From the NCBI GenBank assembly GCA_030685065.1, contig JAUXQH010000159.1:1-34656 (forward strand): a DNA stretch of 34,656 nucleotides. The letters are read 5' to 3'. Position numbers and translations under genes: made by a program. How positions within the stretch are numbered: the first letter of the stretch is position 1; the number at the start of each line of letters is the position of its first letter. Source of the DNA: Pseudomonadota bacterium. GTDB taxonomy: Bacteria > Myxococcota_A > UBA796 > SXON01. Of this stretch, positions 7,377-15,644 are shown one piece after another. The notes beneath the pieces are model-generated. The model worked only from the letters and a program-made list of their open reading frames with translations, did no database searches and was not told where the DNA came from.

Positions 7377-8450
7377 CTACGGCTTCGGTTCGGGGACGAC
7401 GGGCGCGGGCGTGTCGGGCGTCGCGTGCGTCGCGCCCTCCGCGTGCGTCGCGCCCTCCGCGTGCGCCGTGTCGAGCGCCACGTCCACGACGGAGGGCGTC
7501 GCGTCGAGCGCCACCGTCGGCAGCAGGGCGTCCTCCGCATCGTTCAGGCGCGGCGAGTAGTAGCGCTCGGCCTGCAGCTTCGAGATCCACCCGAAGTCCG
7601 CCGCTGTCTGGAAGCCGATCCGCACCTGCCCGAGCGAGTCCACCTCGCGCTCCTTCACCGGGGTCAGCGGGATGTCCACCGCCATGAGCTCGGCGAAGCG
7701 CTGCGGATAGGGCGGATCCATCCAGGGTTGCACGTACCCCTCGGGGAACGTGGCGTGGAACGTGTCGGTGTCGTACAGATCGAAGCCCCCGAGGATGTGG
7801 CCCAGCTCGTGCGCGACCGTGAGCTGCGCGTACGCGATCGTGGTCTCGATCGGAACGAAGCTCACCGCGATGCGGCCCTTGCGGGACCCGCGCGAGTCGC
7901 TCGCCTCATCGCCCGGCGAACCCGGAGCGCCGCCGTACACGACGTAGACGCGGGCGCCGTAGGCGTCGGGATCCACGCCGTGCACCCGCGCGAGGTCGTG
8001 GAAGTAGCGAGGGAACGAGAGCGAGACCTTCAGCATGTCGAACCACGTCGGCTCGCGCGCGGGGATGACCGGGGGCGTCACGTCGGTGACGAAGGGCCCG
8101 AGGAGGTCGACCTCGAGCATCGTGCCCGACCCGCCGGCGTACCGCTCACGCTCGGACTGGTACCAGGGCCCGATCTGGTCCAGACCGACGCCCTCGGCGT
8201 TCATCGCCGCGACGAGCGGCGAGCCCTGCGCCTCGGGCCGGACGAACTGCACGATCGCCACCCGCACCAGGCCGGTGGCGTCCACCAGGGCCTCCTCGTT
8301 CGTCAGCCAGTCGAAGGCCTCGTAGAGGAACACGGAGAAGCCGAACACGGCGAACAGTTGGCGCAGGCGGCGATTTTTCGCGCGTTCCTTGGGCACGGGG
8401 CCGCCCCCGAACGGAAGGAGGCTCGTGATGCGCTTCCACCAACCCTGCAT
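7377..8450 (-). CDS. Membrane-anchored HExxHxxGxxD zinc metalloprotease
   Basis: 357 residues. The N-terminus is basic (KERAKNRRLR, 21-30), followed by one hydrophobic segment (LFAVFGFSVFLYEAF, about 32-46), suggesting a single-span protein with its catalytic domain outside the cytoplasmic membrane. The metzincin-like zinc site is HELGHILGGFDLYD, with H214, E215, H218, G221 and D224. The third ligand would be Asp, as in snapalysin-type enzymes, rather than the more common His. A possible Met-turn is FAELMAVDIP, some 35 residues later. I cannot place it in a named peptidase family. The C-terminal 40 residues are low complexity and include a duplicated HAEGAT unit. It converges with the beta-helix lipoprotein gene (43-bp gap) and lies 86 bp beyond the stop of the FG-GAP lipoprotein gene, with the same orientation. 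Confidence 0.85.
   Translation of the reverse strand: MQGWWKRITSLLPFGGGPVPKERAKNRRLRQLFAVFGFSVFLYEAFDWLTNEEALVDATGLVRVAIVQFVRPEAQGSPLVAAMNAEGVGLDQIGPWYQSERERYAGGSGTMLEVDLLGPFVTDVTPPVIPAREPTWFDMLKVSLSFPRYFHDLARVHGVDPDAYGARVYVVYGGAPGSPGDEASDSRGSRKGRIAVSFVPIETTIAYAQLTVAHELGHILGGFDLYDTDTFHATFPEGYVQPWMDPPYPQRFAELMAVDIPLTPVKEREVDSLGQVRIGFQTAADFGWISKLQAERYYSPRLNDAEDALLPTVALDATPSVVDVALDTAHAEGATHAEGATHATPDTPAPVVPEPKP
7423..7458 (-). repeat. 18-bp tandem coding repeat in the metalloprotease tail
   Basis: GCGTGCGTCGCGCCCTCC is present twice head to tail (7423-7440 and 7441-7458), followed by a partial third unit. It encodes HAEGATHAEGATHA near the C-terminus. Because the unit is in frame, expansion or contraction would leave the protease intact. 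Confidence 0.75.
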
Positions 8451-8536
8451 GCGGGACCTCGGCCTCCACTCCCTTGGTACTCACCTCGCGCGCCGCGTGC
8501 AGGGGGATGATCGGGGTATCTCTGCCCCGGCGGGCC

Positions 8537-10189
8537 TCAACCGCGCTCCGGGTGCATGACCGTCACCGTCCGCCGGGCGGGGACGGCCTCGAACTCCTGC
8601 ACGGCTCCCCCCGGCCAGGTGACCACGAGCCGGTCCACCGCGTCGGCGCCGCCGAGGCCGAACCACGCGAGCGAAGGGGACTGGCCCGGGCCGCGGAGCG
8701 CCTGGATCTCCTGCGTCCAGCGCCGTCCGCCGGCTTCCACGTCCACGCGGGTGCCGAGCCCGAGCGGGTTGCCGGCTGGGCCCGCGAGGTCGACCGCGAG
8801 CCAGCCGTGCGCGTTGCACGGCGCGTGGTAGAGCTGCGGCGCGCCGATCGAAGGGGTGATGACCACCTCGAGCACGCCGTCCCCGTCGAGATCGGCGGCC
8901 GCGGCGCCGTAGTCGTCCGCGTCGCTTCCGAAGCCCTGGGCGTCGCCGACCTCCTGCAACGTGCCGCCCGCCCCGCCCTCGAAGAGAAGATCGGGCTGAT
9001 GCTCGCTACCGCCCTGTTCGTTCATCGACGCGCGGCCGCCAGTGACGAAGGCATCGAGCTCGCCGTTGTTGTCGAGATCGACCAGCTCGACGGACCATCC
9101 GGCCCAAGCGGTCAGCTCCGCGCCGCCGGAGGAGAGCCCCATCGCTACGCCCGCGTCGTAATAGGACTCGCGGTCCGAGAGGAAGCATCGCACCGGCCCG
9201 AAGTCCGAGACGCAATAGTCGAGCTGGTCGTCGCCGTTGTAGTCGCCGGTGGCGATCCCCATCCCCGACATGACGAATTCGAGCTCGAGCGCGGCCGCTT
9301 CGTTCACCCACACGACATCCCCGTCGGCCCCGACCCCGTCGTTCCGGTAGAAGGCGTTGGGGGGCAGGACGCCCTCCGGGGGCATGCCCGAGTGGTCGCT
9401 CGGGACGAACAGGTCGAGATCACCGTCCCGATCCCGGTCGGTGAGGGTCGCGACGAGCGAGTACCCGGACACCCCTTGCGGAGAGAGCATCGCGCCGACC
9501 CGGAAGGTGCCCCCCTCGTTGACGAGCACGTACACCGGGCTGCCCTCCCCCGACGCGGCGCAGCTCCCGTCGAGCTGGCAGGGGTCCGTGATCAGGCTCA
9601 AGCCCGGCACCACGAGGTCGATGTCGCCGTCGAGATCGATGTCGCCCGCGGTGAACGTGGCGAAGGTCGGCGCCGGATCGTCGAGCACGAAGACTTCCTC
9701 GGGCCGGGCGAACGCCATCCCCCCGAGATTCTGGGCAACGAACACATGCCCGATGCCGACCATTACAAGGTCGGGCAAGCCGTCCGCGTCGATGTCCGCG
9801 ACTCCGTGGTTGCCCCCCCCGTACACGCTCAGCGCCGTGGGGACCTCCGTGAAGTGTCCCGTGCCGTCGTTCTCGAAGAGGAGGGGGCTGCCATGGAGGT
9901 CGGGGAAGGCGAGGTCGATGTCCCCGTCGGCATCGAGGTCCTCGACGGTGAGCGTGGCCGAGGCGCTGCCGCCAGGGTGGTGCTCGTAGTCGCCGATCGC
10001 CGCGTCCACCCCGCGCGCCACCGACTCCTCGGCGAACGGACCGAAGCCGGAGGCGGGCGCCGCGCACACGGTTTCACGGCCGAGTACGAGCCCCGGGATG
10101 ACGATGCCAGAGTCCGACAGCGGCGGCTCGGCGCATCCGACCGCCGCGGCGAGAAGGAGGAGGACCATGCTCCGGTACGCGCGCCTCAC
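8537..10189 (-). CDS. FG-GAP/VCBS repeat lipoprotein with ASPIC/UnbV C-terminal domain
   Basis: 550 residues from the GTG at 10189, chosen because it adds the basic n-region MRRAYRSM to the signal and has GGAG upstream; the ATG at 10168 would leave the signal with no positive charge. The lipobox ends at Cys19 (AAAVGC). The body carries repeated FG-GAP/VCBS blades with Asp-rich Ca-binding loops (LDADGDIDLAFPD, IDADGLPDLV, IDLDGDIDLVVP, RDRDGDLDLFVP, YNGDDQLDYCV, LDNNGELDAF and LDGDGVLEVV), as in integrin-like propellers. The last 80 residues match the ASPIC/UnbV domain (LGTRVDVEAGGRRW, GLGGADAVDRLVVTWPGG), typical of CRTAC-type secreted proteins. A role in surface adhesion or carbohydrate binding is likely, with no proven enzyme activity. 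Confidence 0.88.
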   Translation of the reverse strand: MRRAYRSMVLLLLAAAVGCAEPPLSDSGIVIPGLVLGRETVCAAPASGFGPFAEESVARGVDAAIGDYEHHPGGSASATLTVEDLDADGDIDLAFPDLHGSPLLFENDGTGHFTEVPTALSVYGGGNHGVADIDADGLPDLVMVGIGHVFVAQNLGGMAFARPEEVFVLDDPAPTFATFTAGDIDLDGDIDLVVPGLSLITDPCQLDGSCAASGEGSPVYVLVNEGGTFRVGAMLSPQGVSGYSLVATLTDRDRDGDLDLFVPSDHSGMPPEGVLPPNAFYRNDGVGADGDVVWVNEAAALELEFVMSGMGIATGDYNGDDQLDYCVSDFGPVRCFLSDRESYYDAGVAMGLSSGGAELTAWAGWSVELVDLDNNGELDAFVTGGRASMNEQGGSEHQPDLLFEGGAGGTLQEVGDAQGFGSDADDYGAAAADLDGDGVLEVVITPSIGAPQLYHAPCNAHGWLAVDLAGPAGNPLGLGTRVDVEAGGRRWTQEIQALRGPGQSPSLAWFGLGGADAVDRLVVTWPGGAVQEFEAVPARRTVTVMHPERG

Positions 10190-10293
10190 CGTCTCCACAC
10201 CCCGCTGCCGAAGCGTAGCACTCCTCGAAGGAACCAGGTCACGAAGGCGCCGCGAACGCCCCCATCCCGGGCGGCGCGCGCCGCGGCGTGCGG

Positions 10294-10313
10294 AGCTGGC
10301 GCTTCGGCCAGCT
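10294..10313. other. Stem-loop in the 10190-10470 divergent intergenic region
   Basis: AGCTGGC (10294-10300) pairs with GCCAGCT (10307-10313) around a 6-nt GCTTCG loop. It lies upstream of both divergent genes, so it is not a terminator for either. It could be an operator dyad or a 5'-leader hairpin of the CotH gene. The rest of this 281-bp gap shows no gene and no convincing promoter boxes. Confidence 0.3.
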
Positions 10314-10470
10314 GACGACACCCTGGAGACACGAGCAGACACCCGGATGCCCCCTCCACGCCGAGCTCCCCTCTCGCGCCATGTGCATTGGCCAGCCGAC
10401 GGAGCGTCATCTCGTGACCGCCACCGAGCGCCGGGGTCTCTACTTCCGACCCGTGGCAAGCGGAGGACCC

Positions 10471-11646
10471 ATGCCCTTTTTTCTCTACGCCCTGGTGGGG
10501 TGCCAGGCGTTGCCGGCGCTCGACGGCGAGCCCGGCACCCACGAACGGGAGCCGCCCCCCCTTCCCCAGACGCCCGAGGAGACGGAGCAACAGCCCGACG
10601 CGCCCGGGGCCGGCTTCCCCTACGCGGAGGGCCAGATCTTCGAGCTCTCGCTCGCGCTTCCGCCCGCGTCGGTCGAGGCGCTCGATCGGGGCGGCGACTA
10701 CGTCCCGGCCACGCTGGAGTTCGCGGGGTTCGAGGCCGTGCTCGGCGTGCGCCTGAAGGGCTCCAGCACCTTCGACAACCTGGATGGAAAGCCCTCGCTC
10801 AAGCTCCGCTTCAGCGAGTTCGTGCCCGAAGCGCGGTTTCTCGGCGTCGAGCGGCTGACCCTGAACAGCATGAAGTACGACCCGACCATGCTCCGGGAGG
10901 CCGCCGCGTACCGCCTGTACGCGCAGATGGGCGTGCCCGCGCCGCGCAGCGCCTACGCGCACCTCGCCATCAACGGCGAGGACTACGGCGTCTACAGCAT
11001 CGTGGAGAGCCTCGACGAGAACTTCCTGAAGCGGGTGTTTCCGGGAGACGACGACGGCAACCTGTACGACACCGTGTTCGTGTACGCAGACCTCACGTCC
11101 CTCGGGCTCGCCAACTTCGAGCTCGCCGAGGGTGACCCCGCCACCGCCTACACCGACCTCGCGGCGCTCGTTCACGATCTCGACGGCGGCGACATCCTCG
11201 GCACGTTGGAGAGTCGCTTCGACCTCGAGTCCACCCTCTCCTTCCTCGCGGTCGATCTGCTCACCGCCAATTGGGACGGGTATTCCAGAAACACCAACAA
11301 CTACCTGCTCTACCACGCAACGGTGAGCGACCGGTGGTCCTTCGTCCCCTGGGGTCAGGACACCGCGTTTCGCGGAGACGGCCCGCTCTACGGCGGCATC
11401 CAGTCACGCATCACGACGGCCTGCCAGGCCCACCCGGAGTGCCGCGCCTTGTTGGAGCAGCGCATCCGCGACGCGCTCGCGGCGTGGGAGGGAGAGGACC
11501 TGCACGGCTGGACCGAGCGGCTCGCGGACATCGTCGGCCCCGCCTGCGCCGCGGATCCGCGCAAGGACGGGGACTGCGAGCCGGAGGACATCCTCGATCA
11601 CCTCGCCTCGCGGCCCGACTCCGTGCGCGGCGAGATCGGACCATGA
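10471..11646 (+). CDS. CotH kinase-like lipoprotein
   Basis: 391 residues. The ATG at 10471 has a strong GGAGG five bases upstream, which rules out the long upstream extension of the frame. The short signal MPFFLYALVGC puts the lipidated cysteine at 11, followed by a Pro/Glu-rich linker to about residue 50. The rest follows the CotH family (PF08757): LGVRLKGSST, KPSLKLRFSEF, LTLNSMKYDPTMLREAAAY, then MGVPAPRSAYAHLAINGEDYG, VESLDENFLKR, and NWDGYSRNTNNYLLYH followed by FVPWGQDTAF. CotH proteins are atypical kinases; in spore formers they phosphorylate coat proteins, and in other bacteria they often sit with secreted surface proteins. Here the neighbours are surface lipoproteins, so phosphorylation of an exported partner is possible but unproven. 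Confidence 0.9.
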   Translation: MPFFLYALVGCQALPALDGEPGTHEREPPPLPQTPEETEQQPDAPGAGFPYAEGQIFELSLALPPASVEALDRGGDYVPATLEFAGFEAVLGVRLKGSSTFDNLDGKPSLKLRFSEFVPEARFLGVERLTLNSMKYDPTMLREAAAYRLYAQMGVPAPRSAYAHLAINGEDYGVYSIVESLDENFLKRVFPGDDDGNLYDTVFVYADLTSLGLANFELAEGDPATAYTDLAALVHDLDGGDILGTLESRFDLESTLSFLAVDLLTANWDGYSRNTNNYLLYHATVSDRWSFVPWGQDTAFRGDGPLYGGIQSRITTACQAHPECRALLEQRIRDALAAWEGEDLHGWTERLADIVGPACAADPRKDGDCEPEDILDHLASRPDSVRGEIGP

Positions 11647-11651
11647 GCGCG

Positions 11652-11682
11652 GGGCGTCCCTCTCCGCCCGGGAGGGACGCCC
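11652..11682 (+). terminator. Strong hairpin terminator after the CotH gene
   Basis: GGGCGTCCCTC (11652-11662) and GAGGGACGCCC (11672-11682) form a perfect 11-bp stem with a 9-nt loop, starting 6 nt after the stop codon. No T-run follows. It insulates the surface-protein block from the chemosensory operon, which begins 34 nt later. Those 34 nt must hold part of the operon promoter, but I cannot identify its boxes. Confidence 0.6.
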
Positions 11683-11716
11683 GCCCACCCGTTACACTCC
11701 CGCATCGAGAGCGTTC

Positions 11717-12202
11717 ATGGAGGAGGGGGAGACCACGCTGGTGGTCCAATTCGACATGGACGGCCACCAATTCGGCCTCGCCGCGAGCGACGTGCTCGAG
11801 ATCCTGCGCGCGGCCACGCCCTCCCCGCTTCCCGGGGCGCCGGCGGTGGTGACGGGCATCCTCAACGTCCGCGGACAGCTGGTCCCGGTCTACGACATCC
11901 GCGCGCGCTTCCGGTTGAACCCCCGCCCGATGCGGTCGACCGATCACCTCGTGGTCCTCGACGCGGGCCGGACGGTGGCGATCGTCGTCGAACAGGTTCA
12001 CGCCCTGGTCGCGGTCCCCAAGGCGGACATCTCGGCCGCGCGGGACCTCCCGGCGTCGTCCGAAGGGGTCGAGGGGGTGGCGCGGCTTCCCGACGGGATG
12101 GTGGTGATCTTCGACCTGCGGAGCTTCCTGGCGGAGGCCGAGGCGGCCGAGCTCGACGCGGCGCTCGAGCGCGGCGTGCCGCCACGGGAGACGGCGGCGT
12201 GA
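11717..12202 (+). CDS. CheW-type coupling protein (first of two; WspB-like position)
   Basis: 161 residues forming one CheW domain: VVQFDMDGHQFGLAASDVLEI at the start, then the diagnostic VTGILNVRGQLVPVYDIRARF, and DHLVVLDAGRTVAIVVEQVHAL. CheW proteins link chemoreceptors to the P5 domain of CheA in cytoplasmic signalling arrays. This is the first gene of a tight operon whose next start overlaps its stop (GTGA). The ATG has only a weak GAGAG upstream. Having two distinct CheW genes around a CheR is typical of Wsp-type clusters. Confidence 0.94.
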   Translation: MEEGETTLVVQFDMDGHQFGLAASDVLEILRAATPSPLPGAPAVVTGILNVRGQLVPVYDIRARFRLNPRPMRSTDHLVVLDAGRTVAIVVEQVHALVAVPKADISAARDLPASSEGVEGVARLPDGMVVIFDLRSFLAEAEAAELDAALERGVPPRETAA

Positions 12203-13491
12203 CGGACTGGGAGCCGCTGCTCCGCAGGCTGCGCGATCGAACCGGCTTCGCGTTGGGTCCCGAGCGGATGCCGGAGGTGGAGGCCGCCGCGAGGCGCGCG
12301 ATGGGCCGCGCGGGCGTCGACGGGCTGCCCGCGTGGCTCGAATGGCTGGACTCGGGGCGCGCCCCCATGACCGAGCTCATCGACGAGCTGATGGTCGGAG
12401 AGACCTACTTCTTCCGCGAGCCCGCGCAGCTCGGCCTTCTGGAGGAGGTGCTCCCCGCGATCACGACCCCGATCTCGTTGTGGAGCGCCGGGTGCGCCTC
12501 GGGAGAGGAGGCCTACTCGATGGCGATCCTCGCGCGCGACCTGGGCGTCGCCGACCGGACCCGGATCCTCGGCACCGACATCTCGCGTGCGTCCCTCGAG
12601 AAGGCGCGGAGCGCCCGCTACGGGGAGTGGTCGCTCCGGGGCCCGGCCTCCCTGCGGGCCCGCGCCTGGCTCACCTCCGACAGCGCCCCGCGCCCGACGT
12701 ACGCGGTCGACCCTCGCATCCGCGGCGCCGTGACGTTCGAGCACCTCAACCTCGTCACCGACCCGTACCCGTCGCAGCAAGACGTGATCTTCTGCAGGAA
12801 CGTGTTCATCTACCTGCGGCAACCGGTGATCGCGGAGATCGCACGTCGCTTCCACGGCGCGCTCGTGGACGGGGGGTGGCTGGTGCTCGCCTCCTCCGAT
12901 CCGCCGCTCGGCCCTCCGTTCGCGACCGTGAGGACCGACTACGGGATCGTGTATCGGCGCGCGCCGCCGGCGCTCCGCACGGCCCCTCCGCCTCCGCAGC
13001 CGGTGCGCCCGCCTCCTCGCCGCGCGGTCGCGCCACCCGCACCCGCCGCTCCGCCGCGAGCTCCGCCGCGACCTCCACCCGAGCCCGTGGCTGCCCCCGT
13101 GGCGGACCCCGTGGCGCGCGTGCGGGCGTTGGCGGATGGGGGGGACCTCGCGGCGGCCGAGCGCGCGGCGGCGGAGGCACACCGCCTGTCGCCGATGAGG
13201 CCGGAGCTGCACTACCTGCACGCGGTGCTGCTCGTGGAGCTGAGCCAGGGCCCCAGGGCGGTCGAGGCCCTGCGGCGGGTGCTGTACCTCGACCCCGCGT
13301 CCGTGATGGCGTGGATGACGCTCGGGACCACGCTTCGGGCCGGGGGAGACGCGGCGGGGGCGAAGCGCGCCTTCCAGAGGGTGCGGCAGCTGTGCGCGCG
13401 CCTCCCGCCGGGCGAGCCGATCCCGATGGCGGATGGCGCCACCGCGACTTACCTCGGTCGCCTCGCCGAAAGGGAGGAGTCACGGCCTTGA
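12199..13491 (+). CDS. CheR-type chemoreceptor methyltransferase with TPR tail (WspC/FrzF-like)
   Basis: 430 residues from a GTG that overlaps the CheW stop by 4 nt. The N-terminal helical part carries MVGETYFFREPAQ, the CheR NETYFFR motif. The SAM-binding core follows: LWSAGCASGEEAYSMAI (motif I), ILGTDIS, and DVIFCRNVFIYL. It should transfer methyl groups from S-adenosylmethionine to glutamates of the linked receptor. A Pro/Ala-rich linker at about 255-310 joins it to TPR-like helices (RALADGGDLAAAERAAAEAH; ALRRVLYLDPASVMAWMTLG). TPR-bearing CheR proteins are known in Wsp (WspC) and Frz (FrzF) systems, where the repeats probably regulate access to the receptor. Confidence 0.94.
   Translation: MTDWEPLLRRLRDRTGFALGPERMPEVEAAARRAMGRAGVDGLPAWLEWLDSGRAPMTELIDELMVGETYFFREPAQLGLLEEVLPAITTPISLWSAGCASGEEAYSMAILARDLGVADRTRILGTDISRASLEKARSARYGEWSLRGPASLRARAWLTSDSAPRPTYAVDPRIRGAVTFEHLNLVTDPYPSQQDVIFCRNVFIYLRQPVIAEIARRFHGALVDGGWLVLASSDPPLGPPFATVRTDYGIVYRRAPPALRTAPPPPQPVRPPPRRAVAPPAPAAPPRAPPRPPPEPVAAPVADPVARVRALADGGDLAAAERAAAEAHRLSPMRPELHYLHAVLLVELSQGPRAVEALRRVLYLDPASVMAWMTLGTTLRAGGDAAGAKRAFQRVRQLCARLPPGEPIPMADGATATYLGRLAEREESRP
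13471..13479 (+). promoter_or_regulatory. Ribosome-binding site that fixes a TTG start
   Basis: AGGGAGGAG lies 8 nt before the TTG at 13488-13490, near the end of the cheR gene. It supports the TTG over the in-frame ATG at 13509, which has no such site. The TTG overlaps the cheR stop codon (TTGA). Confidence 0.7.
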
Positions 13492-13964
13492 CCGAGGATC
13501 GGCGGATCATGGACGAGCGCGCGCGCCTGCTGGCCCGCCCGCTGGTCGCGGCGGTGGACACCGCCGGCACCGAGATGTTGTTCTTCTCCCTCGGGGACGA
13601 ACAGCTCGCGATCGAGGTCCGATACGTCCTGGCGGTCGCGCCGCTCCCGGAGGTGACTCCGGTCCCCGATCTGCCGCCCGGGTTCCTCGGCGTGGTGAAC
13701 CAGGATGGCGGAATCCTCCCCGTGGTGGACCTGCGCGTCCTCACGAGCGGGCGCCCGACCGATCCCGGCGCCCGGATCCTGGTGATCGTAGGCGAACATC
13801 GCCGGGAGCTGGGGCTCGCGGTCTGGGACGCGGAGCGGATCGCCGCGGTCGCGACCGCGCATCCGACCCAGGATTCCGCCCTCATTCGCGGCGTGCTCGA
13901 CGGACAACGGGTACTGGTCGACGGGGGCGCGCTTCTTCGCGACCCCCGGCTTTTCTTTACCTGA
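13488..13964 (+). CDS. Second CheW-type coupling protein (WspD-like position)
   Basis: 158 residues from the TTG start supported by a strong upstream ribosome-binding site. An N-terminal extension of about 25 residues precedes one CheW domain: MLFFSLGDEQLAIEVRYVLAV, then PPGFLGVVNQDGGILPVVDLR, and GARILVIVGEHRRELGLAVWD. The signature GVVNQDG replaces the usual GVINLRG, so the conserved Arg at the CheA/receptor-binding loop is absent here but present in the first CheW. That difference suggests the two adaptors are not interchangeable. It is followed by the receptor gene after 21 nt. Confidence 0.9.
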   Translation: MTEDRRIMDERARLLARPLVAAVDTAGTEMLFFSLGDEQLAIEVRYVLAVAPLPEVTPVPDLPPGFLGVVNQDGGILPVVDLRVLTSGRPTDPGARILVIVGEHRRELGLAVWDAERIAAVATAHPTQDSALIRGVLDGQRVLVDGGALLRDPRLFFT

Positions 13965-13985
13965 ACGTGTTCGCAGCGGGGCCTG

Positions 13986-15644
13986 ATGCAGCTGACAATC
14001 GGGCGCCGGATCGGCGTGCTCGTCTTCACTCTCCTCGTGATCCTCGGGGTCAGCGGCGGCATGTCCTACCGGAGCCTGTCCGGGGTGGTCGACACCACGA
14101 GGATGCGTAAACAATCGTTCGAGACCACGCATCAGCTCGACGCCGTGCTCGCCGAGCTCGTCAACGCCGAGACCGGCCAGCGCGGGTTCATCATCACGGG
14201 CACCGAGTCCTACCTCCAGCCCTACAAACAAGCGGTGCCCGCGCTCGACGGCATCCTCCTGTCGCTCCGGACGCTCACGGGCGCCGACCCGGAGATGCAG
14301 CGGCAGCTCGACCGCGTGGAGCCGCTCGTCAGCGCCCGGCTGACCGAGCTGGCGGACACGATCGCCGTCCGCCGGGAGAGGGGGTTCGAGGCCGCCCAGG
14401 CCACGCTCCTGACCGACCAGGGCAAGACGACGATGGACGCGATCCGACAGCTCCTGACGGAGATGTCCGATCACGAGGAGCGCCTGCTCGACGAGCGCTC
14501 GGGGCGGGCCGACGCCAGCATCGCGCTGGCGCAGACCACCCCGATCATCGTTAGTGTGGTGGCGTTGGTAGTGGGGATCCTCGCCAGCTACGTCGTCGCC
14601 CGGAGCATCACCCGGCCGCTGTCGGAGCTCCTCGCCGGGACGGTCCTGATCGGCGCGGGGGACCTCGATCATCGCATCGAGGTGCGGGGGCGCGACGAGA
14701 CAGCGGACCTCGGGCAGGCGTTCAACGGCATGGCCCTCCGGCTCAAGGCGGTGGGCGCGCGGCTCCAGGCGCAGGCCGCGCAGCGCGAGAAGGTGCTCCT
14801 CGCGGTCACGGAGACCGCCCAGCAGCTGGCCGCGGCCTCGCAGGAGCTCCTCGCCGGGGCGACCCAGCAGGCGGCTGGCATGCAGGAGCAAGCCGCCGCT
14901 GTCGCCGAGACCGTCACGGTGGTGGACGAGGTGGCACACACCGCGACCCAGGCCGCCGACCGCGCTAAATTCGTGGCCACCTCCGCGCGCCGATCCGAGG
15001 AGGTGGCGCTCGCCGGAAAGCGGGCGGTCGACGACACGGTCGGGGCCATCAACCTCGCGAAGGGGCAGGCGGACTCGGTCGCCGGGAACATCGCTTCGCT
15101 GGCCGGGCAGACGCAGGCGATCGGCGAGATCGTCGCGCTGATCACGGACATCGCCGAACAGACCAACCTGCTGGCGCTGAACGCCGCGATCGAGGCCTCC
15201 CGGGCCGGCGAGCACGGGCGCGGCTTCTCGGTCGTCGCAACCGAGGTCAAATCGCTCGCCGAGGAGTCCAAGCAGGCGACCCGGCGCGTCCGACAGATCC
15301 TGGGCGACATCCAGAAGATGGCGAACACCGCCGTGTTGTCCACCGAGGAGGGCGCGCGCGGCATGACGACCGCCACGCGCCAGGCAGACACCGCCGGGCA
15401 GACGATCGACTCGCTCGGCGGCGTGATCGCCGAGGTGGCGGAGGCCGCCTCGCAGATCGCGGCGTCCGCCGGCCAACAGGCGACGGGCCTCACGCAAATC
15501 CACCAGGCGATGCGCGACATCAAGCACGTCAGCTCCCAGAACCTCGCCGCCACCCACCAGGCGCAACGCGCGGCGAGCGACCTCGCGGCGCTCGGCACCA
15601 GCCTCAAGGCGCTGTTGGCGGCGTCTCCACAAGCCGATGGATGA
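13986..15644 (+). CDS. Methyl-accepting chemotaxis protein with CHASE3-type sensor domain
   Basis: 552 residues. TM1 is at about 9-27. A periplasmic four-helix region (about 30-180) has the CHASE3 pattern (ELVNAETGQRGFIITGTESYL, typical of stress or envelope-sensing receptors). TM2 is at about 185-203. A HAMP linker (SITRPLSELLAGTVLIGAGD) leads to the long cytoplasmic coiled coil. The hairpin tip contains IAEQTNLLALNAAIEASRAG and GRGFSVVATEVKSLAEES, the standard contact site for CheA and CheW. It should be inserted in the inner membrane. The C-terminus lacks a CheR-docking pentapeptide. Its last 8 nt overlap the start of cheA. Frz receptors are soluble, so the membrane anchor favours a Wsp-type comparison. 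Confidence 0.95.
   Translation: MQLTIGRRIGVLVFTLLVILGVSGGMSYRSLSGVVDTTRMRKQSFETTHQLDAVLAELVNAETGQRGFIITGTESYLQPYKQAVPALDGILLSLRTLTGADPEMQRQLDRVEPLVSARLTELADTIAVRRERGFEAAQATLLTDQGKTTMDAIRQLLTEMSDHEERLLDERSGRADASIALAQTTPIIVSVVALVVGILASYVVARSITRPLSELLAGTVLIGAGDLDHRIEVRGRDETADLGQAFNGMALRLKAVGARLQAQAAQREKVLLAVTETAQQLAAASQELLAGATQQAAGMQEQAAAVAETVTVVDEVAHTATQAADRAKFVATSARRSEEVALAGKRAVDDTVGAINLAKGQADSVAGNIASLAGQTQAIGEIVALITDIAEQTNLLALNAAIEASRAGEHGRGFSVVATEVKSLAEESKQATRRVRQILGDIQKMANTAVLSTEEGARGMTTATRQADTAGQTIDSLGGVIAEVAEAASQIAASAGQQATGLTQIHQAMRDIKHVSSQNLAATHQAQRAASDLAALGTSLKALLAASPQADG

Noticed and set aside
8474..10315. A 613-residue plus-strand open frame
   Set aside because: It is antisense to the FG-GAP lipoprotein and rich in Arg/Val/Gly with no motif.
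10288..10470. Longer start of the CotH-like lipoprotein
   Set aside because: The extension would bury the lipoprotein signal inside the protein. The ATG at 10471 has GGAGG at the best distance.
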